A DNA stretch of 64,000 nucleotides from Russula earlei (GCA_025769875.1 JAGFNK010000015.1:124001-188000), one strand, 5' to 3'; shown: positions 8,679-20,049, numbered from the stretch's first letter. Translations and numbers: made by a program. Notes: generated by a model from the letters alone, not told the origin.

Positions 8679-11128
8679 ATGGCAAGCCATGCACTCAAAC
8701 AGGTGCGTCGTCCTGTATCGTTTCCCAGCAATAAGACGAATTTCTTCATAGGCAACTTCTCCCGTGACCGTGCAACAGGCGCAAACGAATGCGCTGCTTT
8801 CCATGCTCAACCTCAACTCGCCAGTAGAACCCCCAGCTACTGGCGTTTCGGCTTTGGGAAAGGCGGCGTCTGGGCTCAAGGTTCCTGCCGCTACTGGCCC
8901 TCCTATCTGGAAGATCCTGGTGCTGGACCACGAAACGAAGGACATCCTTGCCACTGTTTTACGGGTGCAGGATCTCCGAGATATCGGTGTCACCCTTCAT
9001 GTGTATGTTTTCTCCCTGATCTCCTTGGCGTAGGTTCCGGTGGTGACAGTTCGCTGTAGGCAACTCCACTCATCTCGACCCCCTCTGTCCGACGTCCCAG
9101 CCATCTACTTCGTCGCTCCAACCCTCCCAAATATCAGGAGAATCGCACAAGACCTCGGGAAGGGTCTCTACGAATCTTTCCATCTCAACTTTTCTGAGCC
9201 TCTCCCGCGGTCGCTCCTAGAAGAGCTCGCTGCGACAGTTGCAAAGGACGAAACAAACGAGTTTGTTGAGCAAGTCAGCACTCAGCACCCTTCTTTGGAA
9301 GCGCAGAACTGACTCAATGGACTACTCAGGTTGTTGACCAATACCTCTCTTTCATCGCGCCATCCGCGTCACTGTACTCTCTGTTACCGCCCCCGCCCGT
9401 AACCACAACGCCGATTTCTGGCCAACCAGTACCATCGCAACAACTCTCCTCTTATTCCATCCTGAACTCACCTTCGTCAACTGAAGACCAAATTGAAAAT
9501 GAGATCGAACGGATAACTTGTGGGCTTTTCAGCGTAGTTGCCACCATGGGTGCGTGTCGTCTGTGCTATCGAAAGGTCTTTTTTCTAAGCGTCAGGCAGG
9601 TCAAGTGCCAATAATCCGCGCACCGAGGGGAAATGCAGCAGAGATGATCGCAAAGAAAGTGGAGACAAAAATCCGTGACTCCATCATCACATCATCGCGT
9701 TCACAGGGCGCGTCCCTTTTCTCTCAAGAGTCGGGTGGGCTTTCTACCCTACAACGACCACGTCAGTGTCCTTCTCGACACCCTGCCCATGTTCATTGCC
9801 ATTAAACTGACCGGCAGTTCTCCTCATTCTTGATCGTAACATCGATCTCGTGCCTGTTCTCTCACACGGCTGGACATATCAGGCGCTCGTCTCTGATTGC
9901 CTCGAAATGAAGCTCAATCGCGTCACGGTCGCGTCGCCGCAGAAGAAAGCCTATGACCTTGATGCAAAGGACTTTTTCTGGGCGAAAAATGCCGCGAATC
10001 CCTTCCCCCAAGTCGCAGAGGACATCGATGTGGAGCTCAATCGCTATAAGCAAGATGCCGCAGAGATCACGCGATCGACAGGTGTGAGCGACGTCAACGA
10101 CATCGCACAACTGTGCGACCTTGTGCTCTCATCTCCCTCCTAACATTTCTAAACACGCGTACCAGGGACCTCTCTGCGAATGCGGCCCATCTTAAAACTG
10201 CAATCACGCAACTCCCAGAACTGACAGCGCGCAAAGCGACGCTCGACTCGCACATGAACATCGCTACTGCGCTGCTTGAACAAATCAAGTCCCGTGGGCT
10301 TGACGAACTTTATTCGACCGAAGAAGCGATCAACAAGCAAAGCGTTGCGACTGTGCTCGAGCACCTCCGGTCGCCTAAAGGGGAGGGCAAACCAACCCCG
10401 GTGGACAAGCTCCGACTTGTCCTCGTGTTCTATCTCTCTTCGCAGGATAATGTAATCTCGAGAGACGATGTGACCGAGCTCGAGACAGAGTTGAAGAAAC
10501 AGGGCGCGGACGTTGCTGCATTCGAGTATGTACGGCGCCTACGTGAAATTTCGCGCATGATTGTGCCCTCTGTGGGTGCGGCGACGCCGGTACCCTGGGG
10601 TCCAGGGGGGCGGGGGCGGCGGCGAGCTGTTTAAAGGGTTCAGCTCATTGGGTAACCGCGTACGTCCTTTCTTACCCACTTGGTGCGGGCGGGAACGGGT
10701 GACTAATTATTTTTCTCTCTTATACATAGCTCACAGATAGACTCAAGGAGGGCGGTCTGGAGAACTTGATCTCGGGTGTACGAAATTTCCTCCCTACAAA
10801 CAAACTCTGTACGATCACGCGGTTGACGGAGGCACTGATGGATTCCGGCGCGGCATCGAACCAGTCCTTACAAGAGACTGACGAGTATATCATGCTCGAT
10901 CCCCGCGCGCCTCGCAATCCCCCAACAGCTGCACGGGCACCCGTGCGACGCTCCCAGTTCACGGAGGGCATCGTCTTCGTGGCCGGGGGTGCGGGATACG
11001 TCGAGTATGGGAACCTCGAGGAATGGGCGGCCAAAACAGGGCGGCGGGTCACGTACGGCGGGACCGAGATCTGGGACCCGGAGGGTTTCGTGAGCGTGTT
11101 GAGGGATCTCGGCAAGGCGCAGAGTTGA
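8679..11128 (+). CDS. SLY1: SLY1, Sec1/Munc18-family ER-Golgi SNARE regulator
   Basis: Sly1 binds syntaxin-5/Sed5-type SNAREs and promotes vesicle fusion between ER and Golgi. Inferred exons: 8679-8702, 8752-9002, 9060-9273, 9330-9549, 9600-9761, 9818-10112, 10166-10659, 10730-11128, giving about 685 residues, near the usual length. Motifs in order: [116 protein letters not shown], and a C-terminal [15 protein letters not shown]. All introns keep frame except that exon 7 is one base out, in a G-run at about 10605-10618. The frame before it ends RGRRRAV-stop, while the expected [14 protein letters not shown] lies in another frame. Either a base is wrong, or an unlikely 37-nt GC-rich intron is removed. 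Confidence 0.92.
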
Positions 11129-11399
11129 AGGTCAATGAGTACAACACAGTATGGGATCTGGGCTGTCGGCCGTGCTATCATAGAATGGCCGATTTCCACG
11201 AACATCGCGATGTAATAATCGGAGTCTTACCCATTAATGAATGGTCCAAGTACTCCAAGGCCTCGTTTAGTTCAATCTTTTGATCGGATGGTATGTGAAT
11301 CGACTCAGATGATGTGGAGTCAGTGATAGACAATCACTGTCTCATTTCCTCTCGTATAAAGTCTCGTTCGATTCACGTCTGATCTCATAGTATACCGGA
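11129..11399. other. Intergenic, SLY1 to F-box gene
   Basis: 271 bp between two same-strand genes. It serves as 3' region of SLY1 and promoter of the next gene. No distinct motif is certain. Confidence 0.4.
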
Positions 11400-12758
11400 A
11401 TGTCGATACCCACGCAGTCAACAACTCAACCAGTCTACGTTCCCAAGCTTCCCGCCGAGCTTTGGCTCCTCGTCTTCCGCTTCGCGACCTCTGCGCACAT
11501 ATTCACGTCCGCCCGTTACGAGCCCTTCCAGTCCTGCCACCACACCACCGCAGCGCTCTCCAATGCGGCACTCAGCGACAAATGCACCCTCACGCTAGTA
11601 TGCAAGCAATGGCGCGCGCTCGCCACGGACATCCTCTACGAAGACATCCGCATCGGCCGCGGCATCTCCGCGCTGCACGCCGCCTTCAGTGACACGGAGC
11701 AGCCTGAACAGCCCATCACAGAGGGTGGCGCCGCCCCACGCTCCCCGCGATACCGCGTCCGCCGCGCCGTGCTGCCCTACGCGCACACCGCCACGCCAAC
11801 CCGCCACGCCCCGCCGGCTCTCGCGCTCCTCGCGCTGCTCCCGCACCTCGAGGTGCTCGTGCGTCCCCCAACGCGCTATCACGACGACTACGACCAGCAC
11901 GGCTCCCACGCCCCGCACCACCACCACCGCCGCACGACCACGACCACGGTCAGGGTCGCGGATGCGCCTCCCCCGCGCTTCGAGTTCCCGACCGGCATGC
12001 CGGCCCTGCCCGCGCTCCGCCGCCTCGAGTGGGCCTTCGACCCGACGGGCGCGGCGACGCGAGCCGGCGGCATCAACGCGCTCGACGACGTGCTCCGCGC
12101 CGCGCCGGCCCTGGAGGAGCTCGTCCTCGTCGGCCGCATGCCGTTCACGGCCCTGCGCCAACATCGCCTGCGCCTCCCCGCGCTCCGCACGCTCCGCCTA
12201 CACGCGGGCGCGGGCGAGTGCCCGCTCGTCGCGCGCCAAACGACGTACTGGGCGCTCCCGGCGCTCGAGAACGTCGTCGTGAGGGGCGCCGCGTCGGCCG
12301 AGCCGCTCGAGCCGCTCTGGGAGGCGTTTGGCGGCCAGGTGCGCGTGCTGGAGATGGAGCTCGCGACGGCGGGCGGCGTCCCGATGGTAGACGTGGGCAG
12401 GATCGCCAGCGCGTGTCCTGCGCTCGAGGAGTGCAACGTGCGTGTGCTTGCGGAGGAGGTGAACCTGCGCTGCGATTCCCAGGACACGGATGGCGTCGGA
12501 CAGAGTCCCTGGGCTTGCGCGCACGATACCCTGAAATGCGTCGGCATCTGCGTCGTTGCTCGGGGGTGGACGGTCGGGACGTGGGTGGCAATCGCCAAAT
12601 ACGTCGCCAGGTTTGGGAAGGGGTGTCCGGCGCTGCGCAACATTGTGTTGTATGTGCAGGACGTGGGAGTCGTGGCGCAGAACGCAGAGTTCCACGCGCT
12701 CCATGAGACACTGTTGTCTAGTGGAACACAGTTGGTTTTACGCTCAGTTTACGCATAG
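11400..12758 (+). CDS. F-box-like protein, 452 aa
   Basis: A single open frame. Residues ~14-75 resemble an F-box: LPAELWLLVFRFAT, then LTLVCKQWRALATDILYEDI after an inserted loop. F-box proteins usually link substrates to SKP1-cullin ubiquitin ligases. The remainder has leucine-rich, weakly repeated segments (ALEELVLVGRM, LPALRTLRLH, LPALENVVVRG, CPALEECNVRVL), as in the many LRR-like F-box proteins of Agaricomycetes. A His-rich stretch (HGSHAPHHHHRR) sits near residue 170. Third codon positions are very GC-rich, unlike the neighbours, and this opens long shadow frames. The substrate is unknown. The 3' end could carry one more short exon, since the last codons run into a possible splice region. 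Confidence 0.75.
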   Translation: MSIPTQSTTQPVYVPKLPAELWLLVFRFATSAHIFTSARYEPFQSCHHTTAALSNAALSDKCTLTLVCKQWRALATDILYEDIRIGRGISALHAAFSDTEQPEQPITEGGAAPRSPRYRVRRAVLPYAHTATPTRHAPPALALLALLPHLEVLVRPPTRYHDDYDQHGSHAPHHHHRRTTTTTVRVADAPPPRFEFPTGMPALPALRRLEWAFDPTGAATRAGGINALDDVLRAAPALEELVLVGRMPFTALRQHRLRLPALRTLRLHAGAGECPLVARQTTYWALPALENVVVRGAASAEPLEPLWEAFGGQVRVLEMELATAGGVPMVDVGRIASACPALEECNVRVLAEEVNLRCDSQDTDGVGQSPWACAHDTLKCVGICVVARGWTVGTWVAIAKYVARFGKGCPALRNIVLYVQDVGVVAQNAEFHALHETLLSSGTQLVLRSVYA

Positions 12759-13460
12759 TCAGTCGGTCCTCTTCGTTCAAATATTGGCCTCGCATCTAGC
12801 AAGAACTGGCGTTTCCGCACCCTCTCCAATATAAGACATTTGAAGATAGCACACATTCCTTGACGCAAGGGCAAACATTATCTCATTAGGCTGTATAATG
12901 ATTTCTGATGTCGACCCCAAACCGTCCTCCCACTGGCAATCCCCTCGACAAACAGTCTAGCCGCATAGGTGCAGGCTGTGGTGCCTCAGTTTATCCTCAC
13001 CCCCATCACGGAAAGCGCCTGAATTTCCATCGCCGGGCAATCTGGAGCAGGACGCAAGCGTTCCGAAGCTGAAATGATGCATGTATAGATGGTATGCTCT
13101 CTCTTCCATTGAGATCACATACCTGGGCCTCGGTGGACGCTGTTGTTGTTGGTGCTACATGTGCAGAAGGCAGAGGTACTGATGGGCAGAGGCTTGGGAT
13201 AACAAAAGTTTGAGCGATCTGCACGGCATCGGCGGGAGGACACGTGGCTGTGGGTGTGGGAGGCTGTCAAGAAGCTCTGACGGTTGGGGAGGCGTGGTAG
13301 GAGGACTCCGGAGCAATTGGAAGGGACCTACTTCCGTGAGACGTTGTCGTTGTTGTCGTCAATGGAAAACAAAACAGTTGCGCTGCGATCACGCTTGGCC
13401 CAAAGCCCATCCTTGTCAGTATCCTTGGTATAATATTGACCTCGTCTGTTCAGTTTCCTG
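12759..13460. other. Intergenic, no gene supported
   Basis: 700 bp between the F-box gene and the LTR element. A short plus-strand frame (13210-13491) has a Cys cluster but not a valid zinc-cluster spacing. The LTR insertion at 13461-13465 splits a continuous sequence here (CAGTTTCCTGGTCCC joined to AGGTCTTACC at 19318). Confidence 0.4.
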
Positions 13461-13465
13461 GTCCC
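13461..13465. repeat. Target-site duplication GTCCC
   Basis: Pairs with GTCCC at 19313-19317 on the other side of the element. Confidence 0.88.
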
Positions 13466-13850
13466 TGTTGCGCAGCATAGAGCGCAGCTAACAGGCCAAG
13501 CAACCCACCTTAGAGGTTGTGCTAATGCTCAAGTGATATTGGGGTGTAGAGCGATGTGTATACTCGTCTACATGTATGGTATTTATACCTCTATGACCCA
13601 GGGCTGTTCCTAAGTCCAAAAGAGGTGACTACAGGTGTCCACTATATCGCGCATTAAGTGACGCGTGATGTGGAAACGTTCTAGACGCAGCATAAGGCTG
13701 CATCTTGTGATAGATAGCGTAGTATGCGTAACCCTATTGCCATAAGCGCATATACTAAAGTTCTGTCTAACACGTAACATCTATGAGCGGATCTTGAACC
13801 TTGTATGAAGGTCTTCACCTTCTTTGATCCGTTCGGGTTCCGGTTCAACA
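13466..13850 (-). repeat. 3' LTR of the 13.5-19.3 kb element, 385 bp
   Basis: Matches 18928-19312 except for A versus G near 13827 (CTTCACC versus CTTCGCC). Confidence 0.93.
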
Positions 13851-13899
13851 CTCCCCCTTGCTAAGTGCATCGGTAGATGCCGTGAGCATTTTCCCACAT

Positions 13900-15198
13900 T
13901 CAGGGGTAGAACGTTAGTCCTAGTTGCTCCCTGAATTTGAGGAACTTGACGCGACCAAGGTTCTTGGTGAACATGTCGGCAGGGTTGTTAGCCCCTTCAA
14001 TAAAGAATAGCTCCACCTGTTTGTTTTGTATGACTTCACGAATGAAGTGATAGCGCAAATCAATGTGTTTGATGCGCTTTTCTTGGACAGGATTGGAGGC
14101 TAAGAATATTGAGCCTTGGTTATCACCGAACAGTGGGATAGGAGCAAGATTAATGCCAAGTTCTGTTAATAAGGATTTAATCCAAACCAACTGTCTGCTC
14201 GTGTCAGAGAGCGACATATACTCAGCTTCAGTGGAGGAGAGCGCGACTGTTTTCTGCGCTCGTGAGTTCCACGAAAATATTGCTCCAGCCAGGTTCACCA
14301 TATAGCCTGTAGTGGACTTCCGATTAGTCGGATCAGAAGCCCAGTCAGAGTCGGCATATGCCATCAAGCCGCCATTAGATGGTCCATCATAGACCAAGGC
14401 ATAATTGGCGGTTCCCAAGAGGTATCGGCAAATATAGAATGCACGATTTAAATGATCCTCTGAGGGATTGGCAGCATGTTGTGACAACTTAGTGACCGCA
14501 AAGGCTATGTCTGGACGCGTTCCAAGCATTATATACAGGAGTGATCCTATAACTTGCTGGAATTTTGACCGCAAGGCTGGGTCAGCAGCGGAAGTGTTGG
14601 GAGAGGGGTGATAGCCCTCTGGTAGTGGAGTAGGAGCAGGGTTTGCGTTAAGCAAGTCGAAACGCTGCAGCACTTTCCTAAGATACTCAGTCTGGTCTAG
14701 ATGTATTTGACCAGACTTGCGTTGAATGCGCATGCGTAGAAATTCTTGGGCATCGCCCAGATCTCGACATTCCCAGAGCTTCATAAAGCGCTCCTTTATT
14801 TTATTGATTTGTTTTTTGTCTGCTCCAAAGAAGAGCACATCATCAACATAGACGATGGCTATGATGCTCTTGTCTTTACTAACAAAGAGCCCAGAGTCAG
14901 ACATAAGGCGAATAAGGCCGAGCGAGGCCATGGACTTGTCAAGGGCTTTCCACCATGCAAGTGCCGCTTGCTTGAGTCCATATATTGTGCGTTTAAGGCG
15001 CATGACTTTACGCTCTTGGCCTTTTATTTTGAAGCCCTCGGGCTGCTCCATATAGAGCTCTTCATCGAGCTCACCATAGAGAAAGGCAGTCTTGACGTCT
15101 AGTCCGCTAATGTGCCAGTTTTTGAGCGCTGCGAGCGCAATCATCAGGCAGGACTGTCTCAAACCGTACCACGGGTGAGAATATCTCGTCATAGTCAA
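13900..15198 (-). pseudogene. copia reverse transcriptase and RNase H segment
   Basis: A long open frame with LDVKTAFLYGELDEELYMEQ, VYVDDVLFFG (catalytic YVDD), LLYIMLGTRPDIAFAVTKLS, then RNase H with YADSDWASDPTNRKSTTGYM, SSTEAEYMSL and KHIDLRYHFIREVI. It ends just before the polypurine tract. These are standard copia RVT_2 and RNase HI motifs with catalytic residues retained. The 5' end joins the preceding frame only through a frameshift near 15.16 kb, so a full polyprotein could not be made from this copy without recoding. Confidence 0.9.
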
Positions 15199-15718
15199 TG
15201 CCTTCTACTTGGGAGAAGCCTTTGGCGACTAGTCTGGCTTTTTTACGACCATCAGACTTAAGGTCGAATACCCATCTGTTTTTAATGATTTTGCGATCCT
15301 TGGGAGGATCGACTAGTTCGAAGACTTTGCGTCTGCGGAGGGATTCCAACTCCTCGCGACAAGCATCTTTCCACTCCTTTTGGAGTTCACTTGGCATTCG
15401 CAGAATGTCCCTAAAGGTCCATTCGCGAATCTTCGCAGTATCAGGTGCATCTGAACTTAGTGGAACTGCTTGGGCGAGCAGATAGTTCAGAAATTTGACT
15501 CCCCCTTCCCTTGCAAGACGTAGAATGTCTTCTACCTCATCCTCAGAGGCTTGCGGCGGTTGATCGTCAAGGACGACAGGAGGGTAAGGGCCTGGTGCGG
15601 CCGATCCTGACGTACTACCCTCACCGGAGCTACCGGGTTGGTTTTCTGTCATTGTTCTCCATGTGCGTGTGCGCCGAACGTCTTTTTTCCACTTCTGTGG
15701 GGTGTCTGCGTTCACCAT
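15107..15718 (-). pseudogene. copia pol, N-terminal reverse transcriptase segment
   Basis: Carries KVFELVDPPKDRKIIKNRWV, then KARLVAKGFSQVEGIDYDEI and FSPVVRFETV, the opening of copia RT, after a Ser/Pro-rich linker. The frame shifts after FETV; the next expected residues (CLMIALAALKNWHI) are in the downstream frame. Confidence 0.85.
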
Positions 15719-16860
15719 AGACGTTGCCTGGACGGGTAGGTACTTTCCTCAACCGCTGAGACCTTCGAAGAGGTACAGGTTCTTCAACAGGAGGAGGGGA
15801 CGGTGTAGGAGGGATGGGCGTTTGCTCACGTTCCTCTTCCTCTGGCGCCTGTATAGGCTGCTCATTGTCCTCACTTTTAATTGTAGGGAATGGGTCGTCA
15901 ACACCAGGAATGGTGTCTTCGAGAGGTTGTTGCGGTAGTTCCTCACGCGGTTCATTGATCCGCGTGGTACCTTTAGTGTGCGCTTTGTCACATTTGGGGT
16001 ACAGGGTCTCATCGTACAGGGCGGTAGCATTTGTGTAAAGCGTATTATTTGGAAGCCTCATGAAGAGTGAGGCTTTGATCCCCTCAGTGTGACCAAGGTA
16101 GATCATTAGCTCGCTTTTAGGCGAAAGCTTATTGACTCGACGCTTTTCTGGTATGTGCACATATGCACCGCAACCAAATACTCTGAGGTGTGAGATATCA
16201 GGGACCTCGTTCTTTAGGACTTCGTAGGGTGTACGCCATTGAAGGCGTCTGGCAGGTGTCCTATTGTAACAGTGTGTCCCATGATTCACTGCAAATTCCC
16301 ACCAGGAGGGAGGTAGACAAGCTTCAAGGCGCATTGCCTGAGCTTTGTCCATTACAGTGCGCATAAAGCGCTCTGCGCGTCCATTCTGTTGTGGAGTGTA
16401 TGGGGCGCTTTGCAGGATTTTAATTCCTTCGTCCTTTAGGACGTTATCAAAGGCCTCGGACTTGTACTCTCCGCCAGCATCGGACATCCACTCTTTAATT
16501 CCTGCTTTGTATTGGTTCTTGACCATAGCAAGGAATTGTTTGACGGCCATTATGGTCGACTTTTTATTTTTTAAGAGTGTGATCCATGCATAGGAGGAAT
16601 AATCGTCAATGAAACTGACGAAATATTCGTACTTATGATACGACTTCACAGGGAAACTCTTAAGGTCCGAGTGAATACGCTCGAACGGTGCGGAAGCACG
16701 AGTTTCAGAAGGGGGGTGCGCAGATGCAGGCATTTTGCCTTGCGCGCAGCCAGGACATACCGGCTGTTCCTGAGGGATTTTTAGGTCTTCAGGGAGACCC
16801 TTGGTATGTGTCTTTGCACGTGTTACGACATCCTTAGATGGGTGGCCAAGGCGTCAGGTG
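15630..16860 (-). pseudogene. copia integrase segment
   Basis: Starts in a GAG-pre-integrase zinc motif (RLGHPSKD...CPGCAQGK), reached only by a frameshift near 16.86 kb. The core follows: ERIHSDLKSFP, FVSFIDDYSSYAWI, EWMSDAGGEYKS, QQNGRAERFMRTVMDKAQAM. These fit the D,D-35-E integrase core, with acidic residues present. A variable Glu/Pro-rich linker leads into RT. Confidence 0.88.
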
Positions 16861-16986
16861 AATGACATCATAATCTACCGCGTAGATAAGAGAATGCGCT
16901 TGCGCGCTTTCAATAGAGGCGTCTAACCAATACGTGGTTTGACCCGGGAATAAGGGGTAAGAGGACAGGATTATACGTCCGTCCTC

Positions 16987-17550
16987 TCATAAGGAAATAT
17001 GTCTACTATTTCCTAATGCATGCATCCCTTGTTGTAAAAACTCCCCCATAGATAATATCCGAGTGTTAATTTTCGGAATATAGAGAACAGGAGAAATGCG
17101 CGTGACAACCGTTTTAGAGTTGACAGTGTGCCGAAGCAACACAGCGCCTTTGCCTTCCACATATATAGTGTTATCGGCAGTTTTAACAGGGGATCTTTCG
17201 TGCGGCAAAGCCGGCGTATACTCTATAAAGTCTTTTATTTCGAAGGTGAAGTGTGCTGACGCGCCAGAGTCAAGGAGCCATAAGGATCCCATTTTACTCA
17301 AGTCATGCTTTCCTCTACATCTCGAACAATTTGTGTTACATTCACTATGCAGGGAACTACTTCCTGCGCTAATTTGTACATTGTGCGATACAAGTGAACA
17401 CTTATTAGACATATCTAGCCCGTTTAGGGGCTGGGGAGATGCTAAAAGGTTCTTTAGCGAGTGAAAAGAGAGAGGGAGGCGCACGCACACTTCAGTTATC
17501 TTCGGGGTCGCTGCCCCAATCAAGCGCTTCATCTGACGGGGTCGGAGCAC
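16987..17550 (-). pseudogene. copia protease segment
   Basis: Contains LWLLDSGASAHFT, the aspartic protease active site (DSGA), and the flap/helix region LYIPKINTRILSMGEFLQQG. A stop codon (ISL-stop) follows near 16.99 kb before the frame continues toward integrase. Confidence 0.85.
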
Positions 17551-18759
17551 GCTTCAGGGGTGGCAGCACCTTCTGGGATACCGTCATATATGTCAAATAA
17601 ATCCGACGTATTTGTTTGCGCGAAGTCGCCATCGTCCTGGTCCATAGGCTCAGGGACGGGCGACGGGAGTTTGACTGCACTTGTTGAGGCAGCGGATTGA
17701 GTCGAGATCCGCTGCTCAAGGGTCTTGACTGTCTGTATAGTGGGAGTTACCCCAAGATCGTCAGCAAGATCAAGCGCTTTGTTTAAGGCCTTGTAAGGGC
17801 CGTGAGTGCGTTTGCGAGGGTCAGTCGCAGTTGAGACGGTACGTTGTTGGATCCCCGAAGGACCCAGATGGGCGATAGTAGTAATGGTCGGGAGTGGGAG
17901 TGCGGCAACGTCCGCAATGTGGGAGTGCCCGGGACCATGGCTTTGATCGGCCTTCTCCTTGCCTTTCCCTTTTCCTTTGCCGCCGCGCTTACCGCGTTGG
18001 CACTTATCCTTATCTTCATCGCGCTTGGGTTTATTGCCCTGCTGCTGATTGGAGAAGGAAGGATCACCATGCTTGCGCTTGACAGCTGAAAGCTTCTGCG
18101 TGCTGTGCTTCTTGCCTGTTCCACGATTGATCTCAGTTTGATATTGAGAGACGATAGCCTCTCGGACGTCCTTAGCGTTAAGGTCGGCCACTTCATAATT
18201 CTGAGTAACAATGTGGACAAGCATTTCCCATTTCTGGGGAATGGCAGCAAGGATGATGAGCGCCTGCAGGGTGTCAGGGATGGGAAGGGAGGAAGCGGTA
18301 AGACGCTGGAATGCAGCGTGTATCCGATCTATTTGTGGGCCAGGATGTTGGCTCGGGTTAATGCGAAGGGAAATGGCTTCTTTGAAGTCCTTATAGATCG
18401 TGGTGGTCGTCGCCTGTGCCATAAAGGGTGTCTAGGCGATTCCAGATTGTCTCAGCGTTATCCAAAGACGTAAGATCTTGTTGGATCACGATGCTCGATC
18501 TAAGGACCATATGACCGACTGCCATATCATTTCCTTTGTTCCATTCTCTCAGGGCTGCAACTGCAGCAGCCTGGGCAGCAATCTCTTCAGCAAGAGGCGC
18601 CTGAGGAAGTCCAGGAAGGACTGGCAGTTCAAATGTGCCATTGCAATAACCCCACAGTCCAACGGACATGAGGTAGGCTTTCATAGCCTTTGACCAAATA
18701 CCGTAGTTTGCACCATCAAGGATGGGGACAACAGGGGCAGAGGGTTGAGACGACGACAT
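17529..18759 (-). pseudogene. copia gag segment (UBN2/DUF4219-like)
   Basis: Starts MSSSQPSAPVVPILDGANYG with IWSKAMKAYLMSVGLWGY, the usual copia gag opening. The frame is broken near 18.41 kb by one base (TLYGTG versus the continuing TTTTIYKDFKEA). The second part has a Lys/Gly-rich stretch (KRGGKGKGKGKEKADQSHGP) but no clear CCHC knuckle. Confidence 0.85.
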
Positions 18760-18913
18760 AGTAGCTGTTAGAAGAGGGCTTAGAGGTCGTCAGTAAGAGT
18801 TTTGTATTCAAACAAGCCGACATAGTCTCCCCATAGGGTAGACTAGCTCGCCGCAGCATGCAGGCTTCAGGGATGCTTCGCCATCGTTGCAGCCGATGAA
18901 GGCGCATGGCTTG

Positions 18914-18927
18914 CAGGGCCCATAACC
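18914..18927 (-). promoter_or_regulatory. Primer-binding site (initiator tRNA-Met, internal part)
   Basis: On the minus strand GGTTATGGGCCCTG abuts the 5' LTR. It is the same 14-mer as at 4422-4435, complementary to the initiator tRNA anticodon arm. Confidence 0.8.
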
Positions 18928-19312
18928 TGTTGCGCAGCATAGAGCGCAGCTAACAGGCCAAGCAACCCACCTTAGAGGTTGTGCTAATGCTCAAGTGATA
19001 TTGGGGTGTAGAGCGATGTGTATACTCGTCTACATGTATGGTATTTATACCTCTATGACCCAGGGCTGTTCCTAAGTCCAAAAGAGGTGACTACAGGTGT
19101 CCACTATATCGCGCATTAAGTGACGCGTGATGTGGAAACGTTCTAGACGCAGCATAAGGCTGCATCTTGTGATAGATAGCGTAGTATGCGTAACCCTATT
19201 GCCATAAGCGCATATACTAAAGTTCTGTCTAACACGTAACATCTATGAGCGGATCTTGAACCTTGTATGAAGGTCTTCGCCTTCTTTGATCCGTTCGGGT
19301 TCCGGTTCAACA
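18928..19312 (-). repeat. 5' LTR of the 13.5-19.3 kb element, 385 bp
   Basis: Nearly identical to 13466-13850. It would carry the element's promoter, firing leftward. Confidence 0.93.
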
Positions 19313-19317
19313 GTCCC

Positions 19318-19584
19318 AGGTCTTACCATAAGGAACACATGAATGACCCTTGAGAAATCTCCGTGAAATTTAATTTATTGACTCTCGTTTGTCCGAAGCA
19401 ATATGCCGTGCAAACAGAGCCAAATGCAAAAGCAAACCATGATTGTGACATCATAACCATTCCATCATCTCATCATGTCAGTCTAAACCCAAGACAAAGT
19501 TATTAAGATCAATGGTGGGCGCTCTCTATGCATTATTCTCATTTCAACCTGTCTGTTTCCATAGATTGCAGCAACTGGACTTGG
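19318..19584. other. Spacer between two LTR elements
   Basis: AT-rich DNA left of the next element. It continues the sequence interrupted at 13460. No gene recognised. Confidence 0.4.
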
Positions 19585-19714
19585 TATTAGAGTTCAGTAG
19601 TTCAACATCATAACCATAGATAGATACACATTCCAAATGTATGTATATAGGGTTAAGGCCCTACTCGTATGGTACAATAACAACTTAACCACTACCATTA
19701 CCTATCAACCAATA
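19585..19714 (+). repeat. Left LTR, 130 bp
   Basis: Begins TATTAGAGTTCAG and ends CCAATA directly before the primer-binding site. Pairs with 25618-25747. Confidence 0.85.
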
Positions 19715-19728
19715 GGTTATGGGCCCTG
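19715..19728 (+). promoter_or_regulatory. Primer-binding site (initiator tRNA-Met, internal part)
   Basis: GGTTATGGGCCCTG, identical to the sites of the other two copia elements. Confidence 0.8.
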
Positions 19729-20049
19729 AGCTGTGATTCAAAACCGCTGACCACATTCCCCATCATTGTCATCTCCGATCGACTCCCAATCACTCCTACT
19801 CTTCTCACTTCATCTGGCAGTCTACCCCTCAACACTTTATTGTGACACTTAGGACGCCTCACTTCCCATGTCGTATCATCACCATATCAACTTCACGATG
19901 CCTCTATTCTGCGTCCAATTCATTCATACCGACGCCTCACTTCCCACGTCATATCAACTTCGATTCTTTCATAGACATTGATCTCGATCACTCTCATACA
20001 GCCTCCCATTACCATCATCTCCCCATTCGCCACTCTCGTCCATCCTGTT

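Larger units (their letters stand above)
13466..19312 (-). mobile_element. Ty1/copia LTR retrotransposon, 5.85 kb, recent insertion
   Basis: Two 385-bp LTRs (13466-13850 and 18928-19312) differ at one position that I can see. Both have TGTTG...CAACA ends. The target duplication GTCCC lies at 13461-13465 and 19313-19317. On the minus strand the order is 5' LTR, primer-binding site, gag, protease, integrase, reverse transcriptase, RNase H, polypurine tract (CAAGGGGGAG), 3' LTR, which is the copia order. All domains are present, but the frame is broken at several places (gag, the gag/pol region, integrase start, start of RT). Near-identical LTRs with several breaks suggest either mobilisation of a defective copy or base errors in the assembly. 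Confidence 0.93.

Noticed and set aside
11595..12711. Several long ORFs in other frames over the F-box gene
   Set aside because: Shadow frames created by very GC-rich third positions. Only the 452-codon frame has domain motifs.
13330..13430. Zn2Cys6 DNA-binding motif (RRCRCCRQWKTKQLRCDHAW)
   Set aside because: Cysteine spacing does not fit C-x2-C-x6-C, and the last cysteines are missing. No downstream regulator exons.
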